Assembly (NCBI GenBank): GCA_965603515.1
Contig: CBFDDH010000009.1
Location: forward strand, 1 to 64,000
DNA from: JAUVZL01 sp965603515
GTDB lineage: Bacteria > Hydrothermota > Tepidihabitantia > SM23-42
DNA: 64,000 nucleotides
Direction: 5' to 3'
Shown: positions 43,263-51,703 of the stretch, piece by piece
How the letters are laid out: each line of letters opens with the position of its first letter
Numbering within the stretch: the stretch's first letter is position 1
Notes under the pieces: generated by a model
What the model was told of the DNA's origin: nothing
What the model saw: only the letters and a program-made list of their open reading frames with translations
The model's database searches: none
Made by a program: the position numbers and the translations under genes

Positions 43263-44327
43263 TTACTTCTTCCCTTTTTTCTTAGAAATTTTGTGCTCTA
43301 GTCGAAACGTAGGATCACCATATAAAACGAACTGAAGTAGAGTTTTCTGGTCATCGTCATCTAAAAATCCTTGACGTCTCAATACTTTCCGCGCAAAATC
43401 AAGCTTTGCATTCTTAAAGCTCTCACCCAATGTGATATCCTGGTTCACATATTCAAAAAAGTATTTTACCATGAGATCAGCCTCACTCGATGGTGGGACA
43501 ATTGGTCCATAGGCAATTGTGGTTGAACCACAAAATCCGTAAATTCCTTTTTCACTAAGAAGCTTGAGGGCCATAGTATCTTCAGAGGATTTACCCAAAA
43601 TGTATGCTCCATAACAGGCTTCACACCCAACCACACCTGATGCTTTTTTAATATTTTCTAAGCCGATGGCAACCGGGTATTTGCCACCTTCTTGACCGTA
43701 CCAATTCGCTGAGAGTTTACTGCCGTGTAGGTTGAAGTATAAAAAGTCCTTATTTTGGAGCCATCGAGCTTTGAATGTCTTGCTCTTGACGGGCGGTGAA
43801 ACCTTCATATCTCTAACCTTACCGATTTGCTGGTATACATTCTCTGATGCCTTTTTCCAGACTTTCGTACTTATACCAAATGACTTCAGTGTAACCTTGC
43901 TGTATTTCTTCAATTGTCCGATAATAAAGCCGGCATCATTATTATCCGGGATCCGTGCACAAACACGTTCGGGGATGAGGAAATTATCATCCCTTGAAGC
44001 ATATGGATTATCAGACAAAACTTTCTTATCGTTGTCATCACACGGGTTTTTAAGTCGAAAAAAGGGTACTACCTTATCGCCGCCCAGGATCAACAAGCAG
44101 TCGATATCACCCCATTTTGTTTCTACTTTCTGAATAAATTTTCTGATTGATCGCGCATCTTTTTTTGTTTTTTCTACCTTAAACCGGTTTTTTCTATCAT
44201 AATACAAAAAAATCACCTGATGTATTCGCTTGTTTCTAATGTATTTCTGCACTGCCTTTTCCAGGTTCAGAATATCGTCAATCTGTCGCTTTAGTCCATC
44301 CTTACCGCTGAGAATGAGTATGCGCAT
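43263..44327 (-). CDS. Cytosolic caspase-fold (clan CD, C25/CHAT-like) peptidase
   Basis: 354 aa without signal peptide. The clan CD core is readable: DCLLILGGDKVVPFFRL at about 76-92, the catalytic His201 in LYFNLHGSKLS, the catalytic Cys238 in VGCEACYGAYI, CGSTTIAYGP, and the terminal VLYGDPTFRL typical of gingipain/C25-like enzymes. Unlike secreted C25 enzymes it has neither a signal peptide nor a sorting domain. The ATG is 5 nt after a -10 box, so the mRNA is leaderless. It is the promoter-proximal gene of the V-ATPase operon. Confidence 0.75.
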   Translation of the reverse strand: MRILILSGKDGLKRQIDDILNLEKAVQKYIRNKRIHQVIFLYYDRKNRFKVEKTKKDARSIRKFIQKVETKWGDIDCLLILGGDKVVPFFRLKNPCDDNDKKVLSDNPYASRDDNFLIPERVCARIPDNNDAGFIIGQLKKYSKVTLKSFGISTKVWKKASENVYQQIGKVRDMKVSPPVKSKTFKARWLQNKDFLYFNLHGSKLSANWYGQEGGKYPVAIGLENIKKASGVVGCEACYGAYILGKSSEDTMALKLLSEKGIYGFCGSTTIAYGPIVPPSSEADLMVKYFFEYVNQDITLGESFKNAKLDFARKVLRRQGFLDDDDQKTLLQFVLYGDPTFRLEHKISKKKGKK

Positions 44328-44332
44328 TGGAG

Positions 44333-44360
44333 ATTATATACAATAAATACAAGGTGTCAA
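44333..44360 (-). promoter_or_regulatory. Peptidase/V-ATPase operon promoter (leaderless)
   Basis: -35 TTGACA at 44360-44355, 16-bp spacer, -10 TATAAT at 44338-44333, 5 nt to the ATG at 44327. Confidence 0.8.
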
Positions 44361-44362
44361 GA

Positions 44363-44477
44363 AACCCCGTTAGAGAATACTCTATAAAACTAGTCATAAT
44401 ACCCGATACTGAAATTATCTTTTAGTCCTGCTGATAGGATTGAGCAGAACTTAACGTTGGTATCCTCTAGCGGGGTT
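44363..44477. repeat. 18-bp inverted repeats between divergent promoters
   Basis: AACCCCGTTAGAGAATAC (44363-44380) and GTATCCTCTAGCGGGGTT (44460-44477) are complementary at 16 of 18 positions. They abut the -35 boxes of the V-ATPase operon and of tRNA-Pro. An inner AGTCCTGCT/AGCAGAACT pair also exists. Confidence 0.65.
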
Positions 44478-44504
44478 GACATGTATCGATATTTCGGGTA
44501 TAAT
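44476..44504 (+). promoter_or_regulatory. tRNA-Pro promoter
   Basis: -35 TTGACA at 44476-44481, 17-bp spacer, -10 TATAAT at 44499-44504; the tRNA begins at 44513. Confidence 0.8.
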
Positions 44505-44512
44505 TTAAAACT

Positions 44513-44586
44513 CGGGGCGTGGCGCAGCGGTTTAGCGCGCATGGTTTGGGACCATGAGGTCGTGGGTTCAAATCCCACTGCCCCGA
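44513..44586 (+). tRNA. tRNA-Pro (TGG)
   Basis: The acceptor CGGGGCG pairs with TGCCCCG (one G-U), and the D-arm carries GCGCAGCGGTTTAGCGC. The anticodon stem CATGG/CCATG has loop TTTGGGA (anticodon TGG), and the T-arm is GTGGG-TTCAAAT-CCCAC. The discriminator is A and CCA is not encoded. Confidence 0.97.
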
Positions 44587-44628
44587 TGATATATATATAC
44601 AGTAATATAGGAAAGGGTCAGAACGAAA

Positions 44629-44739
44629 GTCGTGGGTTTCCCGTTTCTATCATTATACTTTTTACAAAGGAAACGGGATCCCGATTCCTTGAAATTAAAA
44701 TACGTAATGGAAAATCGGGACAAATCCCACTGCCCCGAT
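44629..44739 (+). repeat. Split duplicate of the tRNA-Pro 3' part
   Basis: GTCGTGGGTT at 44629-44638 repeats the tRNA T-arm (44559-44568). A 19-nt copy of the tRNA 3' end (first copy 44569-44587) lies at 44721-44739. Between the halves are two hairpins: CCCGTTTC/GAAACGGG (44640-44647, 44670-44677) and TCCCGATT/AATCGGGA (44679-44686, 44713-44720). Confidence 0.75.
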
Positions 44740-44785
44740 AACCTAACCCGTTTACGTAGAACCTGAAATACTAAAGAGAGGGAAT

Positions 44786-45883
44786 ATGTCCTGGCAAGAA
44801 GAACTCAAGAAAAATATCTCTACTATTGAACAACTCAAAGAATATATCGATCTAACGCCCCTTGAACAAAAACAACTGAAAAGGATCATCGATAGACATC
44901 CCATGAGTATCACCCGCTACTATTTATCATTGATCGACAAGAAAGAACCAAATGATCCTCTTCGGAAAATGATAATCCCTTCAGTTGAGGAATTTAATTT
45001 GTCAGGCTCATGGGACCCGAGTGGCGAGATGCAAATAACAAAAATGCCTGGACTACAGCACAAATATGCACCCACTGCCCTGATCTTGTCAACTAACCGT
45101 TGCGCTGCTTACTGCCGGTACTGCTTTAGAAAAAGACTTGTTGGTTTATCAACCGGGGAAATCATTGACAAGTTCGACGAAGCTGTTGACTATATCGATC
45201 AACATAAAGAAATTACAAATGTCTTGATTAGCGGCGGTGACGCGCTGATTTTGCCGACCGAAATGATCGATGATTTTCTAAGCAGGCTTTTTGCTATAAA
45301 ACATTTGTATTTTATGAGAATCGGTACAAAAATCCCGATAATTTTTCCGGATCGTATACTCCAGGATGAAAAACTTCTGTCTGTACTAAAAAAATATTCA
45401 ACTCTAAAAAAAAGATTGTATATAAGCACACAATTCAATCATCCCCGGGAATTGACCGAAAAATCAATACGCTCAATTAATAAACTCCTGCACAGGAGTA
45501 TTATCATAAATAACCAAACTGTACTTCTGAAAGGTGTGAACGATGACCCTGATATCATCGCCGAGCTGCAAAATAAGCTATCCGGTATCGGCATTATCCC
45601 CTATTATGTATTTCAATGTAGACCTGTAAAACGTGTCAAGCAAAGTTTTCAGGTACCGCTTTATAAAGGATGGACGATAGTAAATAAAGCAAAGCTTAAA
45701 CTCAACGGTCACAGCAAAAGATTCCGATATGTAATGTCACACCATACTGGTAAGGTCGAAATACTGGGTATTGTCGATGATGAGATGTACTTCAGATACC
45801 ATGAAGCAAGAGACCCAAAGAATTTAGGTAGGCTTTTCAAGCGTAAACTTAACTATACTGCAGGCTGGCTGGACGAACTTTAA
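44786..45883 (+). CDS. KamA-family radical SAM aminomutase
   Basis: 365 aa. The radical SAM cluster motif is C106-x3-C110-x2-C113 in TNRCAAYCRYCFRKRLVG. The N-terminal segment (WQEELKKNISTIEQLKEYI, then MSITRYYLSLI), the GGDAL motif and the PLP-region HHTGKVEI are as in lysine 2,3-aminomutase and its short EpmB-like relatives. It interconverts lysine and beta-lysine or modifies EF-P. No efp/epmA gene lies in the window, so the substrate is open. AGAGAGG precedes the ATG. Confidence 0.85.
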   Translation: MSWQEELKKNISTIEQLKEYIDLTPLEQKQLKRIIDRHPMSITRYYLSLIDKKEPNDPLRKMIIPSVEEFNLSGSWDPSGEMQITKMPGLQHKYAPTALILSTNRCAAYCRYCFRKRLVGLSTGEIIDKFDEAVDYIDQHKEITNVLISGGDALILPTEMIDDFLSRLFAIKHLYFMRIGTKIPIIFPDRILQDEKLLSVLKKYSTLKKRLYISTQFNHPRELTEKSIRSINKLLHRSIIINNQTVLLKGVNDDPDIIAELQNKLSGIGIIPYYVFQCRPVKRVKQSFQVPLYKGWTIVNKAKLKLNGHSKRFRYVMSHHTGKVEILGIVDDEMYFRYHEARDPKNLGRLFKRKLNYTAGWLDEL

Positions 45884-46476
45884 TGGACAATAAAAACAGA
45901 AGAAGAAAAATCATCATCCACAGTCTGCAAGCACAATTGATCGTAGCTATCTTAGGTTTGGTATTTGGCATTTCTTTGATCCTGCTCGTTTCACTGTATT
46001 TGATACTCAAAAACAACCTTGCGAACTTACCCATTGCTGAGGAACTCATCCAGGAAGCAATGAGGGCTTCTATATGGCCAGTCGTAATAATTGGTATTGT
46101 CCTGCTCATAGGGTCTGGCTGGTCAATAATATTGATAACGCTCAAGATTTACGGACCGCTTTATCGACTCCGGAAATATATAAAAAAGATAAGTGACGGT
46201 GAAAAAACGCCTGAACTGGAATTTCGCAGGGGCGATGCGATCAATGGACTTCAGGAAATTTATAATGACCTACGTCAAAGCATGAAAAAGACTCTACATT
46301 ATGATTATGGAGCTATGGTCAAAATATTTTCAGAACTCCAGGATATTTTGGACAAGATGTATGAGAAAAAGACCTTTAACCATCATTTATACGATTCACT
46401 CCAGGAGGTCTGCAGTAAACTAGCTAAAGCACTTGATATAACCTCTGAGGCTATAGAATCAGAGGAAGAAAAATAG
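45883..46476 (+). CDS. HAMP-like membrane protein
   Basis: 197 aa. Two transmembrane helices (LIVAILGLVFGISLILLVSL; PVVIIGIVLLIGSGWSIILI) are followed by a HAMP-like linker (IYGPLYRLRKYIKKISDGEK) and a C-terminal helical coiled coil. There is no kinase or methyl-accepting output domain. The ATG overlaps the KamA stop (TAATG), so it is coupled to it. Possibly a stand-alone sensor; function unknown. Confidence 0.65.
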   Translation: MDNKNRRRKIIIHSLQAQLIVAILGLVFGISLILLVSLYLILKNNLANLPIAEELIQEAMRASIWPVVIIGIVLLIGSGWSIILITLKIYGPLYRLRKYIKKISDGEKTPELEFRRGDAINGLQEIYNDLRQSMKKTLHYDYGAMVKIFSELQDILDKMYEKKTFNHHLYDSLQEVCSKLAKALDITSEAIESEEEK

Positions 46477-46495
46477 CATACCGGAAAACAACCAA

Positions 46496-47365
46496 CTAAG
46501 CCAATTTGTCTTTAACGAACCGGGCAACCTCAGCAGGTGTTTCACCAACCTTAATCCCACATGCCTCGAACACCTTAACCTTTTCTGCCGCGGTGCCTGA
46601 AGTACCAGATATTATTGCTCCAGCATGGCCCATACGTTTATCAGCTGGTGCAGTTTTGCCTGCAATAAAACCAAAGACAGGCTTTTTAAAATATTTCTTC
46701 ACATACTCTGCAGTATCTTGTTCATCCCGACCACCGATTTCACCAACCACTACAACTGCCTTAGTGTTGTCATCTTTGGCAAAAAGCTCTAAGCAATCAA
46801 TGAACTTGGTCCCGATTATGGGGTCACCGCCGATGCCGATGCACGTTGACTGACCAAGTCCGGTTTTTGTAATATGGTCGACTATTTCATAAGTCAGTGT
46901 CCCGCTTCGCGATATGACTCCCACGCTACCTTTCTTAAAGATATTACCTGGTAAGATACCAACCTTTGCTTCACCTGCAGAGACAATACCAGGCGAATTT
47001 GGTCCAACAAGACGACAGTCTTTACCTTTGAGATAAGCAGTGATCTTGACCAGTTCAATTGTCGGCAACCCCTCAGCAACACACACGACTAATTTCACAC
47101 CAGCATCAATTGCTTCGTAAACCGCCCCCGTTGCAAATTTGGCAGGGACAAAAATGACTGCGGTATTTGCCTCAGTTTTCTTGACCGCCTCGACCACCGT
47201 ATTAAAAACTGGCACACCTTCGACTTCTTTGCCGCCTTTGCCTGGAGTCACGCCCGCAACAACATTGGTCCCAGATTTAATCATCTGACCAGTGTGGAAA
47301 CTCCCGTCGCGGCCAGTTATCCCCTGCACCACAAGCCTGGTGTCCTTGTTAATCAATATACTCAT
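46496..47365 (-). CDS. sucD: Succinate-CoA ligase alpha subunit
   Basis: 289 aa, standard. The CoA-binding Rossmann domain has GITGRDGSFHTGQMI and the phosphohistidine is in MGHAGAIISG. IGGDPIIGTKFIDCL and VGEIGG are conserved. With SucC it makes succinate plus ATP/GTP from succinyl-CoA in the TCA cycle. It starts 18 nt after sucC. Confidence 0.96.
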   Translation of the reverse strand: MSILINKDTRLVVQGITGRDGSFHTGQMIKSGTNVVAGVTPGKGGKEVEGVPVFNTVVEAVKKTEANTAVIFVPAKFATGAVYEAIDAGVKLVVCVAEGLPTIELVKITAYLKGKDCRLVGPNSPGIVSAGEAKVGILPGNIFKKGSVGVISRSGTLTYEIVDHITKTGLGQSTCIGIGGDPIIGTKFIDCLELFAKDDNTKAVVVVGEIGGRDEQDTAEYVKKYFKKPVFGFIAGKTAPADKRMGHAGAIISGTSGTAAEKVKVFEACGIKVGETPAEVARFVKDKLA

Positions 47366-47383
47366 CTGATCGCTCCTTTCAGC

Positions 47384-48514
47384 CTATTTAAGTAGTTCAA
47401 TCGCCTTTTTCGCCCCGTCATCCATACCCTGGGCAAAAATCAGACCTGCTTCTTTCAGTATATCCATTGCCTTATCTTCATTTGTACCAGTCAGACGGGT
47501 AATAATCGGTTGTTTGATATTGAGTGCCTTTTTAGCTACTAGAATACCATTAGCCACATCATCACAGCGTGTAATCCCACCGAAGATATTAAAGAATATT
47601 ACCTTTACGTTCTTATCATTCAGCAGAATCTCCAACGCATTTTGGACTTTTTGAGGTGAAGAAGATCCACCGATATCGAGGAAGTTCGCTGGTTCACCGC
47701 CAAAGTGCTTCACTAAATCCATAGTTGCCATTGCCAAACCAGCACCATTGACAACGCAACCGATATTACCATCGAGTTTTACATAACTTAGATCCGATTC
47801 TCGCGCCCGCTGTTCGTTCACATCTTCGCTCTCACGATCACGCAGCAGTTCAATATCTGGATGTCGATAAAGTCCATTGTCATCAAAATTGATTTTTGCA
47901 TCAAGGGCAATAAGTTCCCCTGAATCAGTCACAACGAGTGGATTTATTTCAGCCAGAGATGAATCGAGTTCAATGAACATTTTATACAGTTTTTCAGCAA
48001 TTTTGGCACAGGCGAAAGCTGTTTTAGGATCATCATATAAAAACAGACCTATTTGACGTGCCTTGTGGGGCAAAAATCCGACTAAAGGATCAGCATAGAC
48101 TTTGAATATCGCCTCAGGTTTTTTCCGAGCAACCTCTTCAATCTCAACACCACCTTGTTTACATGCCATCATAACAGTCTTTTTCGCAGTACGGTCATTT
48201 ATGATGCCCAAATAAGCTTCGCTAGCTATGGAAATAGCCTGAGATACCAATACTTTTTTAACTAGAAGCCCCTTGATCTCCATACCGAGGATCTGCTTGG
48301 CATATTCATTTACTTCTTGTTCAGTTTTAGCTATCTTTATACCACCGGCCTTACCGCGACCGCCCACATGCACTTGTGCTTTGATAACACAGGGCAAGCC
48401 GAGTTCAGTCGAAGCCGCAATAACCTCATCAACGCTAAGACACATCTTCTCTTTAGGCGTTGGAATATCGTATTTATTGAATATTTCTTTTGCCTGATAT
48501 TCGTGGACTTTCAA
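47384..48514 (-). CDS. sucC: Succinate-CoA ligase beta subunit
   Basis: 376 aa. An ATP-grasp domain (KVHEYQAKEIFNKYDIPTP; KAQVHVGGRGKAGGIKIA) is followed by the ligase-CoA domain (NGAGLAMATMDLVKHFGGEP; NIFGGITRCDDVANGI). The start is TTG at 48514, supported by AAGGAGG 4 nt upstream. A ~60-nt leader holds a perfect 12-bp hairpin near its 5' end. It is the first gene of sucCD. Confidence 0.96.
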   Translation of the reverse strand: MKVHEYQAKEIFNKYDIPTPKEKMCLSVDEVIAASTELGLPCVIKAQVHVGGRGKAGGIKIAKTEQEVNEYAKQILGMEIKGLLVKKVLVSQAISIASEAYLGIINDRTAKKTVMMACKQGGVEIEEVARKKPEAIFKVYADPLVGFLPHKARQIGLFLYDDPKTAFACAKIAEKLYKMFIELDSSLAEINPLVVTDSGELIALDAKINFDDNGLYRHPDIELLRDRESEDVNEQRARESDLSYVKLDGNIGCVVNGAGLAMATMDLVKHFGGEPANFLDIGGSSSPQKVQNALEILLNDKNVKVIFFNIFGGITRCDDVANGILVAKKALNIKQPIITRLTGTNEDKAMDILKEAGLIFAQGMDDGAKKAIELLK

Positions 48515-48550
48515 TATACCTCCTTGATGGCAAATACCTGAAATTCTTGA

Positions 48551-48577
48551 GTGTATTTTTGAAGGTCAAAAATACAC
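48551..48577. promoter_or_regulatory. Perfect palindrome at the sucCD transcription start
   Basis: GTGTATTTTTGA-AGG-TCAAAAATACAC, a perfect 12-bp inverted repeat beginning 3 nt after the -10. It can act as an operator in DNA or as a 5' stem-loop in the sucCD mRNA. Confidence 0.7.
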
Positions 48578-48580
48578 CAT

Positions 48581-48608
48581 AGCATAGTCATAATAACTGC
48601 AAAGTCAA
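48581..48608 (-). promoter_or_regulatory. sucCD promoter
   Basis: -35 TTGACT at 48608-48603, 16-bp spacer, -10 TATGCT at 48586-48581. The expected start, near 48574, lies inside the palindrome. Confidence 0.7.
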
Positions 48609-48660
48609 CACTTAGCGTAAGCCCGATCTAATTGGGTCAAATTTTTATTTCTGTAATTAG

Positions 48661-48690
48661 GAGAGCAATGAGTTCTTTTCTAAAACTCTC
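48661..48690. repeat. 30-nt palindromic element, copy C
   Basis: GAGAGCAATGAG...AAAACTCTC aligns without gaps with 2114-2143 and 12476-12505. With flanking bases, GGAGAG pairs with CTCTCC. It ends 12 nt before the -35 box of the C25 gene. Confidence 0.6.
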
Positions 48691-48702
48691 CACACAACCC
48701 CC

Positions 48703-48730
48703 TTGACAAGTAATCTGTTCTTGTTAAAAT
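48703..48730 (+). promoter_or_regulatory. C25 peptidase promoter
   Basis: -35 TTGACA at 48703-48708, 16-bp spacer, -10 TAAAAT at 48725-48730. A leader of about 90 nt ends with GGAAGGAGGT before the ATG at 48827. Confidence 0.75.
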
Positions 48731-48826
48731 GAAGTGTAAGTATAGAATATTTTCTGATATGGTTACACATAAAATACACAATATAATAGCATTCAGGTTT
48801 AGATCTGAATGGAAGGAGGTAAGAAT

Positions 48827-51103
48827 ATGTCAAAGAAATACTGTTTTCTCCTTTTCCTGATGCCGTTTTACCTATTCAGCAGCGAGCTCAACCAGACTGT
48901 GTCATTCTCCATACAATATCTCCAGTTCAAAGAATATAACGGCTATGATGTCATCCGATTAGAGGGTTGCACACCAATGACCGCTATTAGTGAACCAGAA
49001 TTAGCTGTGAAACCTCTCTCCGTGCTCATACCTGCCAGCGCGACGGTCAAACGCATCGAAGTCATTGCTTCAGAAAAAGTAACGGTCATGGGTAATTACA
49101 ATATATTACCCGCGCAAATCCCTGAGCCGATCTCACTACCTAATAGCCAACCTTTTATTGAACCAAATAGAGCGATTTACTCAAGTATGAATGAATACCC
49201 CGGCATACTTGCTGAACTCACCCATATCGGAACAAAAGGAGGGTTCAAGATAGCGACTATCGCGGTCTATCCGCTTCAATATATACCTAAAACAGGCAAG
49301 CTCTTTCTTTACACGAACATCACCTTTAGAGTAGTCTATGAACAGAACAATATCGCACCTGAGACCGTATGGAAAAAAGAATATGATTATCAAAAAGAAG
49401 CAGTCAGGAAATTAGTGATCAACCCCGAATATATTGAACAATGGAGCCCCATAGTAAACGAATGCACCCGACAAATAAACATGAGCGACAATGGTCGGGC
49501 TTTTGATAATCCTGAATATGCTATAATGGTTGATGATGCGTATGCATCATATTTCGAACCCCTGAAAGAATGGAAAACAAGAAAAGGGGTTGCCACTGAG
49601 ATATTCCTCGAAAGCTGGATCCTAGCCAACTACTCTGGTGCAACCAATGAAGACAGGGTCAGAAACTTCATCATTGATTATAATACAAATCATGGAACCT
49701 TCTACTTTCTGTGTGGAGGTGACTGGGGTATTTTCCCGATGAAAGCAGTGAACACAGTTGATGACCCTGCTACACCCAGTGATTTCTGGTATGCTGATTA
49801 TGACGATGATCTGTACACTGAGGCATATATTGGAAGGGCTTCAATAGGTAGTGCTGCTGAAGCCGCAACCTTTGTAAATAAGGTCCTCAAATACGAAAAA
49901 GAAACACCGGTAACATGCTTCCATGAAAAGATATTCCTCCCCGCCTATTTATTGTGGAGCGGATATGGTTGTCCAGTCAACGATACAATTGCCTTATATG
50001 ATCCAACATCATGGCTTGATGCTAAACGTTACGACGAAATTCAACCTCTATCAAGTGCTGAAATAAGCGATTCATTCAATGTCGGCTATGGTTATACAAA
50101 TATCGCGGCTCACGGCGCATGGAATCAGTGGGGTGGTACCAGCTACCACACCAATGCAAATGCTGATGCCTTGACAAATGCACCGCCATTAACCGGCATT
50201 ATCACTGCAATCTGCTGTAATATTGGCGAGCTTGACTATGGCAGTGACTGCTATGTAGAACATATGATGAATAATCCCAATGGTGGTAGTGCTGCGTTTT
50301 GGGGTAATAGCCGGCATGGCTATGGTCAGATCGATTCTTATGGACGCTCTGAATGGCAATGCATCTGGTTCTATGATGAGTTAACCAATAATGATACATA
50401 TAATATTGGGAGAACTGTTGGCGCTGTTAATGACCGGTGCGCGCCTTATTCACCAGGCGATGATTATGTCTTCCACTGCATGAATTGTTGTGTGCTCTTT
50501 GGTGATCCGGAACTGTGCCAATACTCTTACTATCCTGACGTGTTGACTGGCACACACAACTCAGTTGTCCCACTGGGCGCTGGAACATTTAATGTAACCG
50601 TAACTGACACAAGAGCACCGATTCAAGATGCCATCGTGTGTTTATCTTGTAAGACCGACACTATGTATCGCGTCGGCTATACCAATGCATCAGGCGTTGC
50701 TAATTTCAGTACTAATTTAGCGATAGAAGGTGATACGGTTTTCATTACTGTAACGAAGAAGGATTACATACAATATGAGAGTCATGCAATAGTAACCCTT
50801 ATCGGTGTCAACGAATCAGATAATACTGGAGTGTATACCTTCGGGCTAATGTTACCGAATCCAAATCCAGCTAAGGATCGATTAAACATTACTTACACGA
50901 TTGCCAGGGATCAAAGCATTTCACTCAGATTGTTTAACACTGCTGGCCAACTCGTAGCGACACTTGCTAACGGCAGGGAAACTGCTGGAAAACACACGAT
51001 AACTTGGCAACATCACAAGGCGCTTTCATCTGGTATCTACTTCTTAAAACTGACCGCCGGGAAAGAATCGACAGTACAGAAGGTAATCTTCATTAAAGAC
51101 TAA
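48827..51103 (+). CDS. Secreted gingipain-like (C25) peptidase with sorting domain
   Basis: 758 aa. A signal peptide (KKYCFLLFLMPFYLFSSE) and a propeptide of about 190 residues precede the C25 caspase-fold domain. His429 is in NIAAHGAWNQWGG, and C463/C464 are in ITAICCNIGE, one of which should be catalytic. An Ig-like domain (about 575-650) and a C-terminal type IX-style/FlgD-like sorting domain follow (PNPNPAKDRLNITYTIARD; GIYFLKLTAGKESTVQKVIF). It is probably exported and anchored at or released from the surface. The ATG at 48827 follows GGAGGT and is preferred over 48809. Confidence 0.85.
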   Translation: MSKKYCFLLFLMPFYLFSSELNQTVSFSIQYLQFKEYNGYDVIRLEGCTPMTAISEPELAVKPLSVLIPASATVKRIEVIASEKVTVMGNYNILPAQIPEPISLPNSQPFIEPNRAIYSSMNEYPGILAELTHIGTKGGFKIATIAVYPLQYIPKTGKLFLYTNITFRVVYEQNNIAPETVWKKEYDYQKEAVRKLVINPEYIEQWSPIVNECTRQINMSDNGRAFDNPEYAIMVDDAYASYFEPLKEWKTRKGVATEIFLESWILANYSGATNEDRVRNFIIDYNTNHGTFYFLCGGDWGIFPMKAVNTVDDPATPSDFWYADYDDDLYTEAYIGRASIGSAAEAATFVNKVLKYEKETPVTCFHEKIFLPAYLLWSGYGCPVNDTIALYDPTSWLDAKRYDEIQPLSSAEISDSFNVGYGYTNIAAHGAWNQWGGTSYHTNANADALTNAPPLTGIITAICCNIGELDYGSDCYVEHMMNNPNGGSAAFWGNSRHGYGQIDSYGRSEWQCIWFYDELTNNDTYNIGRTVGAVNDRCAPYSPGDDYVFHCMNCCVLFGDPELCQYSYYPDVLTGTHNSVVPLGAGTFNVTVTDTRAPIQDAIVCLSCKTDTMYRVGYTNASGVANFSTNLAIEGDTVFITVTKKDYIQYESHAIVTLIGVNESDNTGVYTFGLMLPNPNPAKDRLNITYTIARDQSISLRLFNTAGQLVATLANGRETAGKHTITWQHHKALSSGIYFLKLTAGKESTVQKVIFIKD

Positions 51104-51108
51104 CCAAG

Positions 51109-51143
51109 AAAAGTCCCGCCCTTATCAGGGCGGGACTTTTTTT
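51109..51143 (+). terminator. Intrinsic terminator after the C25 gene
   Basis: AAGTCCCGCCC-TTATCA-GGGCGGGACTT stem followed by a T-run. Confidence 0.95.
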
Positions 51144-51178
51144 ATCGAATAACTTAAGGTCCAGCACCCCTTCAACCT

Positions 51179-51703
51179 GTGAAAACAGCAATCAAAAACT
51201 TTGCCGCCAGTTCAATCATTATCATCCTGTTCATCTGTGCAGTGCACCTGCCCTTTTCTTCAAAGCATCAAGAAATTGAAATCTCGTATCCTGCAGACAC
51301 CTATTTCAAAAAAGGTCTTGGTTTCTTATCTCTTAATTCTCTACCCCCTGCAGCAAGGGCTTTTAAATTAGCCATTGTCTATCAACCGTCTTTTGCCCCA
51401 TTCCATTATTATCTTGCTCTTGTATATGAAAAACAAAATAAATATGAACAAGCACTAAGTGAATACCAGAAGGTCACAGAAATCGACCCTGAATTCTACC
51501 GGGCATTTCACAACCTCGGCAAGATGCTCGGGAATATCAAAGAATATCATTCTGCCATTACTGCACTTAGACGGGCAGTACAACTTAACCCCTATTATGT
51601 TAGCGCATTCAATGATCTGGCTAAAATGTATGTTGAAATTGGAGACCCCGAAAGTGCAGAAAAGATCTATGCTTATCTGAAAAGGCTTAGCTTGGATGAA
51701 TAG
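51179..51703 (+). CDS. Membrane-anchored TPR protein
   Basis: 174 aa. An N-terminal transmembrane helix (SSIIIILFICAVHLPFSS) is followed by three to four TPR units (ALVYEKQNKYEQALSEYQKV; AFHNLGKMLGNIKEYHSAIT; AFNDLAKMYVEIGDPESAEK). GTG start. It overlaps the next gene by 8 nt, so it probably acts with the membrane glycosyltransferase-like protein as a scaffold. Confidence 0.75.
   Translation: MKTAIKNFAASSIIIILFICAVHLPFSSKHQEIEISYPADTYFKKGLGFLSLNSLPPAARAFKLAIVYQPSFAPFHYYLALVYEKQNKYEQALSEYQKVTEIDPEFYRAFHNLGKMLGNIKEYHSAITALRRAVQLNPYYVSAFNDLAKMYVEIGDPESAEKIYAYLKRLSLDE

Noticed and set aside
44390..44741. Open frames crossing the tRNA-Pro gene on both strands
   Set aside because: They read through the tRNA and its duplicate and are not plausible proteins.
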